Assembly: GCA_937957915.1 (NCBI GenBank)
Contig: CALGNZ010000092.1
Span: 1 to 42,262 of the forward strand
Length of the DNA stretch: 42,262 bases
Direction: 5' to 3'
Source: an uncultured Granulosicoccaceae bacterium
GTDB taxonomy: Bacteria; Pseudomonadota; Gammaproteobacteria; Granulosicoccales; Granulosicoccaceae
Shown here: in pieces, positions 11,101 to 19,018 of the stretch
Layout of the letters: every line of letters begins with the position of its first letter
Position numbering within the stretch: position 1 is the first letter of the stretch
Translations under genes and position numbers: made by a program
The notes under the pieces: generated by a model
The model's input: only the letters and a program-made list of their open reading frames with translations
What the model was told of the DNA's origin: nothing
Databases searched by the model: none

Positions 11101-14100
11101 CCGGATGGTAGCTGGACGGGTGATTTTGAATATCAGGGCACTCGTCGGGGTGAGCACCTGAAAGTGATTCAGGAACTATGGACGGCAATTCATCTGGCGC
11201 GCGTTTCCAAAACTGCCAGTGATGCGCTGACTGCTACGCAAAAATCGCTGGCTGCGGCATCAGCAGCACGTAGCCTGGCGTTTTTCAAAAACTTTTATCT
11301 GACCAACAATCGGGTACCAGAGTATTTGAAATACTCAGGTGAAGATGTTGACGACTGCGTTAATGGTCTGCCAGCTGACTGCCTTGGTCGGGGTTCAGAG
11401 AGTCTGTTTAATGGTGAAGCCCGAATCTATGCCCAAATCGCCAGACTGGCACTTTTGTTGGGCGACAGAGACTTTTCTAACCAGGTCATCAATGAAAAAA
11501 TTATAACCGATCGTATTGCGGATACTGCAAACCCCCGCTATGGCATGATTGGCTTGTCGACCGCTGGTACCAATGACGCTGAAGCATGGAATGTGCTTGA
11601 GTCGGTATTCTCAATATGTCTGAACGCCATCACCGCAGACGACGGTGGTCCGCCAGTTAGTAACAACAATGCTCCGGTTGCCAATACTGACAGTTACAGC
11701 ACTGACGAGGAGACTCCACTGACGCTGTCGGCGGTGCAGTTGCTGTCGAACGATACTGATCCTGACAGTGATGTGCTAATTGTTTCAGGCCTGCCTAGCC
11801 GCAGTACTAATGGTGGCAGTATCGAATTGCTCGCGTCTGGTGACTGGAGATATACACCTGCCAGTGGTTTTACAGGCTCTGACTCTATTTCCTATGCGAT
11901 AAGCGATGGTCTGGGAGGTACCGCAATCGGCCAGATCACTGTCGATGTGCGACTGGTTCCCAAGTCAACGCACTTAACTGAATCGGTGACTATATTATCG
12001 GGTGCACTCAATTTTGGATCCGCTGAGTTTCTAGGCAGTGACGACGCAAATACTTACGATGTTGATTCCGAGGCCACAGCAACTGGCAATATCGTGGACT
12101 TATACATCAGCGGCAGAATAGATGACCGCAATGAAGTGACACGCCTGATTATGACCTACTCTGGTCACTACTCTGTTGCCAATGTGGCGCAGGAGACTTT
12201 TCTGTATAACTTTACTACCGCGAGCTGGGTCAGCTTTGATACCCGCACCGTTGGTAACGAAAACGATTCTATAGTGCGTTTGGATATTACAGAAAACGCA
12301 CAGGATTTCATTGCTGCAGATGGTGAAACACGGGCTCGTATCCGCGGTATTCAGTCAACTCAACCGGCCACAGTGTGGGCAAACTCTATACAGTGGCTGG
12401 CCTATCGTGGTAATCAGTCTACTGGTAATAAAGTGCCGGTTGCGTCATCAGTTTCGGTGTCAACAACTACTGGCACTGTTGCTTCTGTTGTCTTGCTGGG
12501 TACTGACGAAGATGGTGATTCACTCAGCTATACGGTAAATAACAGTGGTATGAGCGGGACGCTCAGCGGAACCGCACCGGCACTGACTTACACACCGGCA
12601 GCAGCATTTACGGGTACTGACAGCTTTAGCTATACCGTCAATGATGGGCAGGTTTCCAGCGAAATGGCGGTAGTGACGATCACTGTGCTGCAGCCAGGTG
12701 TTATAAGCAACCTGGCCGCCGCAGTTACACTTGATGGTGATCTTGGAGACTGGTCGGGCTATGTACCCTTTGCCGCTGATCCTGATGATGTTACAGGAGC
12801 TGCCAATCCACTGGACTGGCGTCAGGCGTGGATGGCTCATGACGGTGGCTTCTACTATATTGCCTTCAAAAATGATGGTCCGGTCAATGCCTCATGGGGG
12901 CAGACGGTCTATTTTGATATTGACGATAATCCTGCAACCGGCGCGCAGTTCGGCCTGCCTATTGGTGCAGACCGGGTGTTACAAGGGCGATTCCTTTACA
13001 GCTATGCGGGTACTGGCAATGACTGGAACTGGGATTTTATAACCGAGGTTGTCGGTGCCTCCAGTAACGGTAGTTTTGAATATCGTTTTCCGAGAACCGC
13101 ATTTGAAGGTAGTGAACTGGTAAAACTGGCTTTCGTCGGATCAAACGAGGCCTACGGTGGCACGCTGGAGGATCTTTATCCTGACTCCGTGTATACGAGC
13201 GCGGCGCTGGACCGACACTTTACCTATACCGCGGTCGCGCCGGTCAATTCAGCACCCAACGCAACAGATCTGGAAGTAGTGACCAGTCAGAACACACTCG
13301 TTGACCTGACGTTAAACGCTTCTGATGCTGATGGGGACACGCTGACCTACACAATTACGGGACAACCCCGACAAGGTACGTTGACCGGAACTGCACCGCA
13401 ACTGTCCTATCAGCCTGATGCCGACTATAGCGGGGCAGACAGCTTTACCTTTCAGGTCAGCGATGGCATTACAGTCAGTCGAGTGGCCACGGTGTCGATC
13501 ACTGTTCAGACGGTTGATGAGTCTGTCATACACAGCAATCCGGTAACACAGATCAATGTAGACGGCTTGCTGTCAGAGTGGCAAACACTGCGTTATTTTG
13601 ATGATGATCCGGATGATGTTACCGGGGCAGAGAATCCTGTTGATTACCTTCGTTCGGCGATGGCACATGATACCCGGTACTTTTATCTGACTTTTAGTAA
13701 CGATGGGCAAGACCTTACACTGTTGCAGGATTGGTTGTTCACTGTTTATCTGGACACTGATTCCAATTCAGCGACCGGTTATCAGGGCGGTCTTGGCATT
13801 GGCGCTGATATTATGCAACAGGGTGGTGCGGTACATACCTACAGCGGTACCGGAGATGACTGGACCTGGACAGCGCTGGCGACTACGCCAAGAGCGGCTA
13901 ACGGCAGCAATGTTGAAATTGCTATTCCACGGCAGGCTATCGGGGATCCGGCATCACTGCGCTTTGTGCTGATTGGTGACAATCTATCGATTGGTGGTGC
14001 AGTGGAAGATGTTGTTCCCGATGGTACCTACGTTCCTGCATCTGCGACTCGCTACTTAAGCTATCAGACCAACGGTGCGGCAAGCGAGCCCGCAGCCTCT

Positions 14101-14310
14101 GCGGCACTGAACGGTACAATAACACCGGTTTCAGGTCGTCAGGCATTGATGCAAAATGCCACTGAACTCAGGCGTCAATCAGAGCTTGAGCCCGGTGTTG
14201 TGAAGGTTGGCACAGGCGTAGTCGGGCTTGCAGGTTTGGCAATGTTTGCGCTCGTCGCAGTTCGTCGACGGACTGTTACTGGCCGTATGATCAACAATAT
14301 CGATCGCTAG
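8194..14310 (+). CDS. Giant secreted glycoside-hydrolase-like multidomain protein
   Basis: Protein of 2038 residues with a signal peptide (1-21, cleaved after TFA). Residues about 22-440 look like a TIM-barrel glycosidase: LAATDLDGVWLDVPIY, then an AVIVEN strand end with a candidate acidic residue. Residues about 445-545 resemble the beta-galactosidase trimerisation (glutamine-amidotransferase-like) domain (LDMLLLPSVGAMSAADAEYI, NGGTLLATGE). Residues about 740-1135 are helical and rich in W and Y, suggesting an alpha/alpha toroid. A cadherin/Big-like domain (1157-1252), an unassigned beta region (1253-1410), and two alternating pairs of Big-like and CBM9-like modules follow (1412-1500, 1503-1682, 1685-1773, 1780-1959). 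A hydrophobic helix near 2005-2022 followed by RRR ends the protein. It probably binds and cleaves a polysaccharide at the cell surface; the substrate is unknown. It is a single-gene unit with its own terminator. Confidence 0.85.
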   Translation: MLVRTLLAAALALLLSTSTFATEPWLYSGRIGGTFIYNSMSEADLITLLDKRASENVSILELDSQLSYNLTDQEFDAEVVFLDQAAELANARGMKAVIYYPSFEVLTKNAIDDNGVVAASTFAKDHPEWLQQGIDGTPNVFYGGQEVWVSPGEESAWLSPNSGYKDYFISRVEKLAATDLDGVWLDVPIYLDTGTLWTGAEPAAAADFRAWTIAQGLNGGAGYTVPTAYDMSNAGFRAWIKWRHINVAGFLDDVRQAAQAINPDFAVIVENFPLDYFDGTAYGLDGSYLPVEDNFIRVWETDSVSNTQAMKWATPDDFENKLAMLKWGKSVHNEQPSWSFSYGYETLDAGLTMAATVATQNVPFESKTPTMLNTVDSDFRSNWFGYVGDHEAEIFQAPRVPHLAIWYSSATRDFQDYDPSGKFGIFSVTTPPTPDDTWWAKRPTDSVVTAKHLGSYRGMSAAMMRMDIPYTIVHGRDAGPLADISNLDMLLLPSVGAMSAADAEYIRQYVQNGGTLLATGELPGTLDETGAARGQSIIADLFGFTGAATARVNKFGNGLAIYRPDIDGTTLFGEQLDANTAADTLSEVEKLVRIHVEEAFTLEDGEDIFVDRAIVDDNEHALFIVNYSGLQLPLVRSVKNVAIHYNAPDGKMVTNVVASTPDSNGLNGFATVSNRGNGVYKIEVPVDQFALLRIQLADAPVTALQAYEGPQFEDPVHAEAAQSGLAFVLNNMRNGSLPTPNRFGVHTNLIDNEDSTEIYTNGHNVTGEHMGLLLRTSACLGDQSAFDEAYQYASELMYSPLYHVPNWSIDKNAQRPFLFYDDFRNNWFNANAPLDDLRLIHGLIDGYENFGRNDASALADAMFEGLYWTTVTDRGRSENNTRFPQYPGGLLGFAWDWSEVDDNSLTPPSTATGTGYLGADLLPVDYQDLGAIAHAAERDHRWDGVLQATTQLLLDSEINLSGLYYNGYRPDGSWTGDFEYQGTRRGEHLKVIQELWTAIHLARVSKTASDALTATQKSLAAASAARSLAFFKNFYLTNNRVPEYLKYSGEDVDDCVNGLPADCLGRGSESLFNGEARIYAQIARLALLLGDRDFSNQVINEKIITDRIADTANPRYGMIGLSTAGTNDAEAWNVLESVFSICLNAITADDGGPPVSNNNAPVANTDSYSTDEETPLTLSAVQLLSNDTDPDSDVLIVSGLPSRSTNGGSIELLASGDWRYTPASGFTGSDSISYAISDGLGGTAIGQITVDVRLVPKSTHLTESVTILSGALNFGSAEFLGSDDANTYDVDSEATATGNIVDLYISGRIDDRNEVTRLIMTYSGHYSVANVAQETFLYNFTTASWVSFDTRTVGNENDSIVRLDITENAQDFIAADGETRARIRGIQSTQPATVWANSIQWLAYRGNQSTGNKVPVASSVSVSTTTGTVASVVLLGTDEDGDSLSYTVNNSGMSGTLSGTAPALTYTPAAAFTGTDSFSYTVNDGQVSSEMAVVTITVLQPGVISNLAAAVTLDGDLGDWSGYVPFAADPDDVTGAANPLDWRQAWMAHDGGFYYIAFKNDGPVNASWGQTVYFDIDDNPATGAQFGLPIGADRVLQGRFLYSYAGTGNDWNWDFITEVVGASSNGSFEYRFPRTAFEGSELVKLAFVGSNEAYGGTLEDLYPDSVYTSAALDRHFTYTAVAPVNSAPNATDLEVVTSQNTLVDLTLNASDADGDTLTYTITGQPRQGTLTGTAPQLSYQPDADYSGADSFTFQVSDGITVSRVATVSITVQTVDESVIHSNPVTQINVDGLLSEWQTLRYFDDDPDDVTGAENPVDYLRSAMAHDTRYFYLTFSNDGQDLTLLQDWLFTVYLDTDSNSATGYQGGLGIGADIMQQGGAVHTYSGTGDDWTWTALATTPRAANGSNVEIAIPRQAIGDPASLRFVLIGDNLSIGGAVEDVVPDGTYVPASATRYLSYQTNGAASEPAASAALNGTITPVSGRQALMQNATELRRQSELEPGVVKVGTGVVGLAGLAMFALVAVRRRTVTGRMINNIDR

Positions 14311-14336
14311 ATAAACCACACCACAATAATTACACG

Positions 14337-14360
14337 GGCCCGCAATTGCGGGCCTTGTTA
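14337..14360 (+). terminator. Rho-independent terminator after the GH-like gene
   Basis: GGCCCGC (14337-14343), AATT loop, and GCGGGCC (14348-14354) form a perfect 7-base-pair stem followed by TTGTTATTT. It lies 27 bases after the stop codon of the large plus-strand gene. Confidence 0.85.
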
Positions 14361-14426
14361 TTTGTGCAATGATACTCTGAACTACGTTTAGCCTGCTTGT
14401 TAGCAGACTACTTCAACGCTGTGGTA

Positions 14427-16196
14427 TCAAACGTTAAGAAAAATTGCCGATATCCCAAGGCTGATCAGGAGTATTCGCCACAGCCATGGATAGTTTGCGA
14501 TCACGCCAAAAGAGATACAGGCGAGCGCAATCGCTATTTTCACAAACGCCAGAAGTGCATAGGCAGGTGTTTCAGCGAGCCGAATCAGTGAAGGGTTGGC
14601 GATCATGGCCAGTGGTATCAGGTACAAACCAATACCCAGTGTCATCGCTGTCAATGCAACCCTAAGCCAATTCTCTTTCACCATTGCCGCGGCTATAAAC
14701 ACAGCACCGCAAACCGGCGGGGTTATGGTTGAAATTAGCGCAAACCAGAAAACAAAAAGATGCGCCTGCAGTGGCGCTAAGCCCAACTCAATTAATGCCG
14801 GCCCGGCCACAGATACGCAGATTACATAAGCGGCTGTCGTTGGAACTTCCATACCGAGTAGCAGACAGGCCAGTGCGGTAAGCCCAAGTGCTACCCACAG
14901 ATTTCCGCCAGAACCCGCCAGTATGGTTGAGGTGATTTTCACACCCAGGCCGGTGATGCCAAGTACACCCACAATGATTGAAGCACAAATAATAATGGCG
15001 GCGATGGTGGCTATCTGCTTACCTGCATTGATGCAGACATCCTGCAATTTGGGCAGGAAATTCGCGATATCCAGGGACGGACTACCATTGAAAAGAAGTA
15101 AGGGCACGGAAATAAAAACTGCAATCGCAGCTGCAAAGGGTGCAGTGAATTTATAGATAAAAAGACCTGCCAACAGTACGCAGAAAGGTATCAGGAAGAA
15201 GCCACTGGTGATAAATACCGTCTTCTTATCTGGCAGCAGCTCGGCTGGTATTGCACTGAGTGGCTGGCGCTGGTTGTAGGCGTCTATGCCCACCCACACG
15301 GCAAAGAAGTACAGTAGTGCGGGTAGCAGGGCAGCGGCCATAATACTGGTGTAGGGAATACCGGTGAGCTCAACCATTACAAAGGCACCAGCGCCCATCA
15401 GAGGTGGCATGATCTGGCCACCACTCGATGCGACTGCCTCGGTGGCCGCGGCTAATGCCTTCGGGTACCCCAGTCGGGTCATGGCGGGTAGAGTAATAGC
15501 ACCGGTTGATGCCACGTTAGCTGATGCTGAACCAGAAATAGACCCGAACAGCGCGCTGGATATCACTGATATTTTCGCTGCCCCCCCGCGGAGCCGACCA
15601 CCAACCGAGGCTGCTATATTCATGAAGCCTTTGCCTGCTTCACCTCCGTTGAGCACAGCGCCAAAGATCACAAAGATTGCAACAATATTAACTGATATGC
15701 CGGTGAGCTTGCCCCACAGCCCACCTTCGGCAATGGTCAGCGTGCCGAGAAAACTGTTGACTGGTATCTGGCTAAAACCGTATTCACCAGGTAGCTGATG
15801 TCCGACGAGCCCGTATAGCAGTGCAATTGCTGCCACCAGAGGAAGAGGCCAGCCTATGGCGCGACGAGCCATGTCGAGAACGATGAAAATCAACACACTG
15901 GCCAGTGCCAGTTGCTGCGGTCCGTTGAGGTATCCGTACTGATCACCCAATGCGTTTTGGCTGAGGGCGATGCCGGTACAAATAACTATACCGACGCCAC
16001 AAAGCAGAAAACCGACAGCTCGTTCTATGCCTTGTGATGGCATGGCAATAAAAATCCACGGCAGTGCGAGCGCCATATGTAGTGGCCTGCTAATCAGATT
16101 GGGCAGCAGGCCACTGAATACCAGCCATAGATGAAACAAGATGACCAGTGCACCAAAAAATGCCCACCAGCGTTGGTGGGTTGCTTTGTCGGTCAT
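14427..16196 (-). CDS. TRAP transporter permease, fused 4TM/12TM type
   Basis: Inner-membrane permease of 589 residues in which the small DctQ-like and large DctM-like subunits are joined. This is the arrangement that normally partners with TAXI receptors. The first 140 residues hold about four helices, including PLHMALALPWIFIAMPSQGIERAVGFLLCG with spacing like DctQ. The DctM-like part carries the family signature SISGSASANVASTGAITLP at about residues 215-235 and continues with SSGGQIMPPLMGAGAFVMVE. A second conserved block, EVPTTAAYVICVSVAGPAL, lies near residue 455. The start ATG at 16196 is 50 bases after the TAXI receptor stop, so the two are one operon. Transport is sodium- or proton-driven; the substrate, probably an organic acid or amino acid, is not determined. 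Confidence 0.95.
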   Translation of the reverse strand: MTDKATHQRWWAFFGALVILFHLWLVFSGLLPNLISRPLHMALALPWIFIAMPSQGIERAVGFLLCGVGIVICTGIALSQNALGDQYGYLNGPQQLALASVLIFIVLDMARRAIGWPLPLVAAIALLYGLVGHQLPGEYGFSQIPVNSFLGTLTIAEGGLWGKLTGISVNIVAIFVIFGAVLNGGEAGKGFMNIAASVGGRLRGGAAKISVISSALFGSISGSASANVASTGAITLPAMTRLGYPKALAAATEAVASSGGQIMPPLMGAGAFVMVELTGIPYTSIMAAALLPALLYFFAVWVGIDAYNQRQPLSAIPAELLPDKKTVFITSGFFLIPFCVLLAGLFIYKFTAPFAAAIAVFISVPLLLFNGSPSLDIANFLPKLQDVCINAGKQIATIAAIIICASIIVGVLGITGLGVKITSTILAGSGGNLWVALGLTALACLLLGMEVPTTAAYVICVSVAGPALIELGLAPLQAHLFVFWFALISTITPPVCGAVFIAAAMVKENWLRVALTAMTLGIGLYLIPLAMIANPSLIRLAETPAYALLAFVKIAIALACISFGVIANYPWLWRILLISLGISAIFLNV

Positions 16197-16246
16197 GTGC
16201 GTGAACTACTGCTTGTTCGTTTGATATCGGTGTATTTAAGGCGGTT

Positions 16247-17221
16247 TTACTGACGGTGCTGATCACTCAGAGCGATATTTTTTTCTTCGTACAGTTTAAT
16301 GGCTCCAGGGTGAATTTCTGTGCTGATGTTGGCGACCATGTCTGGCGATACAGCACCCCACCATGCAGCAGTAGCTGCCATCTTTTCACGCGAATCCCAA
16401 AAGGTTTTGGTCAGTGTATAAGCAGTTTCATCGTCCATTTTGCTGGTGCTGTAGGCGACCACGGGAAGTGAGGTGGTGGTTATATCTGCGTCCTGCCCGG
16501 CATAGGTTCCAGCGGGAATAACCAGCCGGGTTCGCTTCGTTGCCGTTACCTGCTCGTCGGTCAGCGACAGCACTTTTACACCGGCGCCCGCGGCAGCTTC
16601 AATGACGTTTGGTGCAGGGTAGGAGCCCGCAGTAACAAACCCGTCTATCTGGCCATTTTTCAGTGCCGGTACTGCATTCGACAATTCGACGTCCGCGATG
16701 GTTACCTTACCCTCAAGGCCGAACAACTTTAAGTACTTGGCCCCTTCTTTGGCGCCAAAGCTGCCTTTACCGAGTAAAATGGTCTTGCCCTCAAGATCAG
16801 CAAATGTATTGATGCCACTGTCACTGCCAACAACAAAATGCATGGTTAAGGACGGAATCGGAAATAGTGCCTTGATATCGGCAAATGCAGGGTTGGTTTT
16901 ATCCTTGAACATGGCCTTGCCGTTTCTGGCAAGCCCGATCAGCGCCGGAGGCGTGGTAAACACATAGTTGCCACCACGAACAGCCGCTTCCATGACATTT
17001 TGTACTGACCCCTGGCTTTCCTCTACCGTTACTATCACTTCACCATCAGTGGCGGTTTTCATCGACTCGGCAATCTGTACCGCCATTTGATAGTAGGACG
17101 ATGTCGACTTTGCCGACTTGTAAGTGATGCGGGTCTCGGCCATAGAGACAGAAGTAAACATTGTCGTGCCGAGAAACAGAGAACTCAGCACAGCAGCCTG
17201 GAATGGTCTGGATATTTTCAA
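16247..17221 (-). CDS. TRAP transporter solute receptor, TAXI family
   Basis: Periplasmic binding protein of 324 residues, the usual TAXI length. It starts with TTG at 17221, supported by GAGGAA at 17228-17233 six bases upstream. A signal peptide ends near residue 28 (SVSMA). Typical features follow: ITYKSAKSTSSYYQMAVQIAESM, the EESQGSVQNVMEAAVRGG segment, LEGKTILLGKGSFGAKEGAKYLK, and GQIDGFVTAGSYPAPNVIEAA. The last two contribute to ligand binding in the known TAXI fold. It is the first gene of the operon with the fused permease. A 19-base palindrome at 17252-17270 in its leader may be an operator. The ligand is unknown; glutamate and other carboxylates are known for the family. Confidence 0.95.
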   Translation of the reverse strand: MKISRPFQAAVLSSLFLGTTMFTSVSMAETRITYKSAKSTSSYYQMAVQIAESMKTATDGEVIVTVEESQGSVQNVMEAAVRGGNYVFTTPPALIGLARNGKAMFKDKTNPAFADIKALFPIPSLTMHFVVGSDSGINTFADLEGKTILLGKGSFGAKEGAKYLKLFGLEGKVTIADVELSNAVPALKNGQIDGFVTAGSYPAPNVIEAAAGAGVKVLSLTDEQVTATKRTRLVIPAGTYAGQDADITTTSLPVVAYSTSKMDDETAYTLTKTFWDSREKMAATAAWWGAVSPDMVANISTEIHPGAIKLYEEKNIALSDQHRQ

Positions 17222-17251
17222 AGTGATTTCCTCGTAATTGTCGATCAGGGT

Positions 17252-17270
17252 TTAGTCAGTCGATGACTAA
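17252..17270. promoter_or_regulatory. 19-base palindrome, candidate operator of the TAXI-TRAP operon
   Basis: TTAGTCAGTCGATGACTAA has perfect 7-base arms (TTAGTCA and TGACTAA) around a 5-base centre. It lies 30 bases upstream of the receptor start, where a repressor could act. No regulator gene is adjacent on the same strand, so the protein that binds it is unknown. Confidence 0.4.
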
Positions 17271-17328
17271 CGGGAGCCAGCATGACCCAACGGGACAGCT
17301 CAATTTTCTATGTAAAATTTGTCATAAA

Positions 17329-17350
17329 CAACGGGCCTGAGGCCCCGTTG
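17329..17350 (-). terminator. Orphan terminator-like hairpin
   Basis: CAACGGG (17329-17335) pairs with CCCGTTG (17344-17350), and the stem continues through CC/GG with one bulged base and a three-base loop. On the minus strand it is followed by TTTATG and then AAATTTT, a poor U-tract. No minus-strand gene ends here, so it could be the 3' end of a short RNA made from this region, or a chance hairpin. Confidence 0.3.
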
Positions 17351-17643
17351 CCAGCAAGCCAATTGGCTGTTTGCCGTCGCCGGCATTCAGGATATCCTAA
17401 TTTTGAGGCGCTCTTGCGGAAAAACGTCAGAATTCCAGCTACAAAACCAGACTGATTTGTCACTCCAGCCTCTTGCCTGATTACTGCTATGCTATTTAGC
17501 GTGCGGTCTGTATCTGACCCTGAAACAACCTGGAAAGCTGCTTTGAGAGCGAATCGACGGGACAAAAAAACAGGTGTGTTTAAGCGACTCTTAGCAGTGC
17601 CGTTACAATGGCAATATCGTCACAAGTTTTACGCAGGTAATCT

Positions 17644-19014
17644 ATGTCTTTAAAGGTGGTCATTCTCGCAGCCGGAAAAGGCACGCGAATGAAATCGGCA
17701 ATGCCGAAAGTGTTGCATCGTATTGCTGACAAGCCAATGGTCGAGCATGTCATTGATGCTGCGTCTGATTTGGGAGCAAACGGCACGATACTGGTTGTTG
17801 GCCATGGTGCGGATCAGGTTCGCGACACGGTTACCCGGGAAGTCGACTACGTCGAGCAGACTGAGCAGCTCGGTACAGGTCATGCGGTGCAGCAGGCGGT
17901 GCCACTATTGCAGCCCGATGACACCGTGCTGGTCGCTTATGGCGATGTCCCGTTGACGAAAACAGCCACACTGCAAAAACTGGTTGATGATGTAACTGAT
18001 ACTAATCTTGCACTGCTCACGGTAATGATGGATAACCCACACGGCTACGGCAGAATTGTTCGGGATCGGGCCGGTCAGGTGCTCGGAATTGTCGAGCAGA
18101 AGGACGCCACCGGCGAGCAACTTAAAATCAGGGAAGTGAATACCGGTATTCTTGCGGCCAAAGGTGCCGTGCTGGGCGAGTTGCTGGATCGTATCGATAA
18201 CAACAATTCGCAAAACGAATACTACCTGACGGATATCTTTTCTCTCGCTGTTGAACAAGGCATGACTGTGCGTACACATCAGCCAGATCACGAGTGGGAG
18301 ACTTCCGGGGTTAACAGCCGTGTTCAGCTGGCTGAGCTGGAACGCATCTTTCAGTTGAGTCAGGCCGAACAACTGATGGAAGCCGGTGTCACTTTGATGG
18401 ATCCGGCCAGAATAGACGTTCGTGGCAAACTAACTGTTGGACAGGATTCGATCATCGACATTAACTGTGTTTTCACCGGTGAAGTATCGATTGGTGAAAA
18501 TGTGAATATCGGTCCCAACTGCAGCGTTACCAATGCCACCATAGCCAGCGGTACGGTAATCAAGGCGAACACAGTGATCGAAGACAGTGTCGTTGGCGAA
18601 AACTGCACGCTTGGTCCATTCGCCAGGTTACGTCCTGGTGCTGAACTTGCCGAGGATGCTCACATTGGAAACTTTGTCGAGATCAAAAAGTCGACCATCA
18701 GCAAAGGCAGCAAGGTCAATCATCTGTCCTATGTTGGCGACAGCACGGTTGGAGAAAAGGTCAATATTGGTGCTGGTACCATCACCTGTAACTATGATGG
18801 CGTCAACAAACATCAGACAGTAATTGAAGATGGTGTGTTTATTGGTTCATGCACGCAGCTGGTGGCTCCGGTCAGGGTTGGTAAAAATGCCGTTGTCGGC
18901 GCTGGTTCAACTATCACCAAAACCGTAGAGCCGAATCAGCTGGCCTTTACCCGGGCCGCCCTGAAAACTGTGGACAATTGGCCGCGTCCTGTAAAGAAAC
19001 CAAAACCGGAATAA
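17644..19014 (+). CDS. glmU: Bifunctional GlcNAc-1-P uridyltransferase / GlcN-1-P acetyltransferase
   Basis: Cytoplasmic enzyme of 456 residues, full length for GlmU. It acetylates glucosamine-1-phosphate and then transfers UMP to give UDP-GlcNAc for peptidoglycan and lipopolysaccharide. The N-terminal pyrophosphorylase domain (about 1-230) has the nucleotide signature LAAGKGTRMKSAMPKVLH, the YGDVPL metal-binding segment, and the ITEVNTG-like REVNTGI. The left-handed beta-helix (about 250-456) shows hexapeptide repeats, the acetyltransferase histidine region SKVNHLSYVGDS, and TITCNYDGVNKHQT. Nothing essential is missing. glmS begins 4 bases after its stop, so the two are co-transcribed. Confidence 0.98.
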   Translation: MSLKVVILAAGKGTRMKSAMPKVLHRIADKPMVEHVIDAASDLGANGTILVVGHGADQVRDTVTREVDYVEQTEQLGTGHAVQQAVPLLQPDDTVLVAYGDVPLTKTATLQKLVDDVTDTNLALLTVMMDNPHGYGRIVRDRAGQVLGIVEQKDATGEQLKIREVNTGILAAKGAVLGELLDRIDNNNSQNEYYLTDIFSLAVEQGMTVRTHQPDHEWETSGVNSRVQLAELERIFQLSQAEQLMEAGVTLMDPARIDVRGKLTVGQDSIIDINCVFTGEVSIGENVNIGPNCSVTNATIASGTVIKANTVIEDSVVGENCTLGPFARLRPGAELAEDAHIGNFVEIKKSTISKGSKVNHLSYVGDSTVGEKVNIGAGTITCNYDGVNKHQTVIEDGVFIGSCTQLVAPVRVGKNAVVGAGSTITKTVEPNQLAFTRAALKTVDNWPRPVKKPKPE

Positions 19015-19018
19015 GACT

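Larger units (their letters stand above)
17222..17643. other. Divergent intergenic region between TRAP operon and glmU
   Basis: This 422-base region must hold promoters for both divergent units. It contains the 19-base palindrome near the TRAP side and the hairpin at 17329-17350. Near glmU there is TACAAT at about 17604-17609 with only a weak -35. An 85-codon minus frame (17308-17565) is rejected because it has no ribosome binding site or domain-like composition. Confidence 0.5.

Noticed and set aside
17308..17565. 85-codon minus-strand frame upstream of the TRAP operon
   Set aside because: It spans a terminator-like hairpin, has no ribosome binding site, and its sequence has no domain or signal features.
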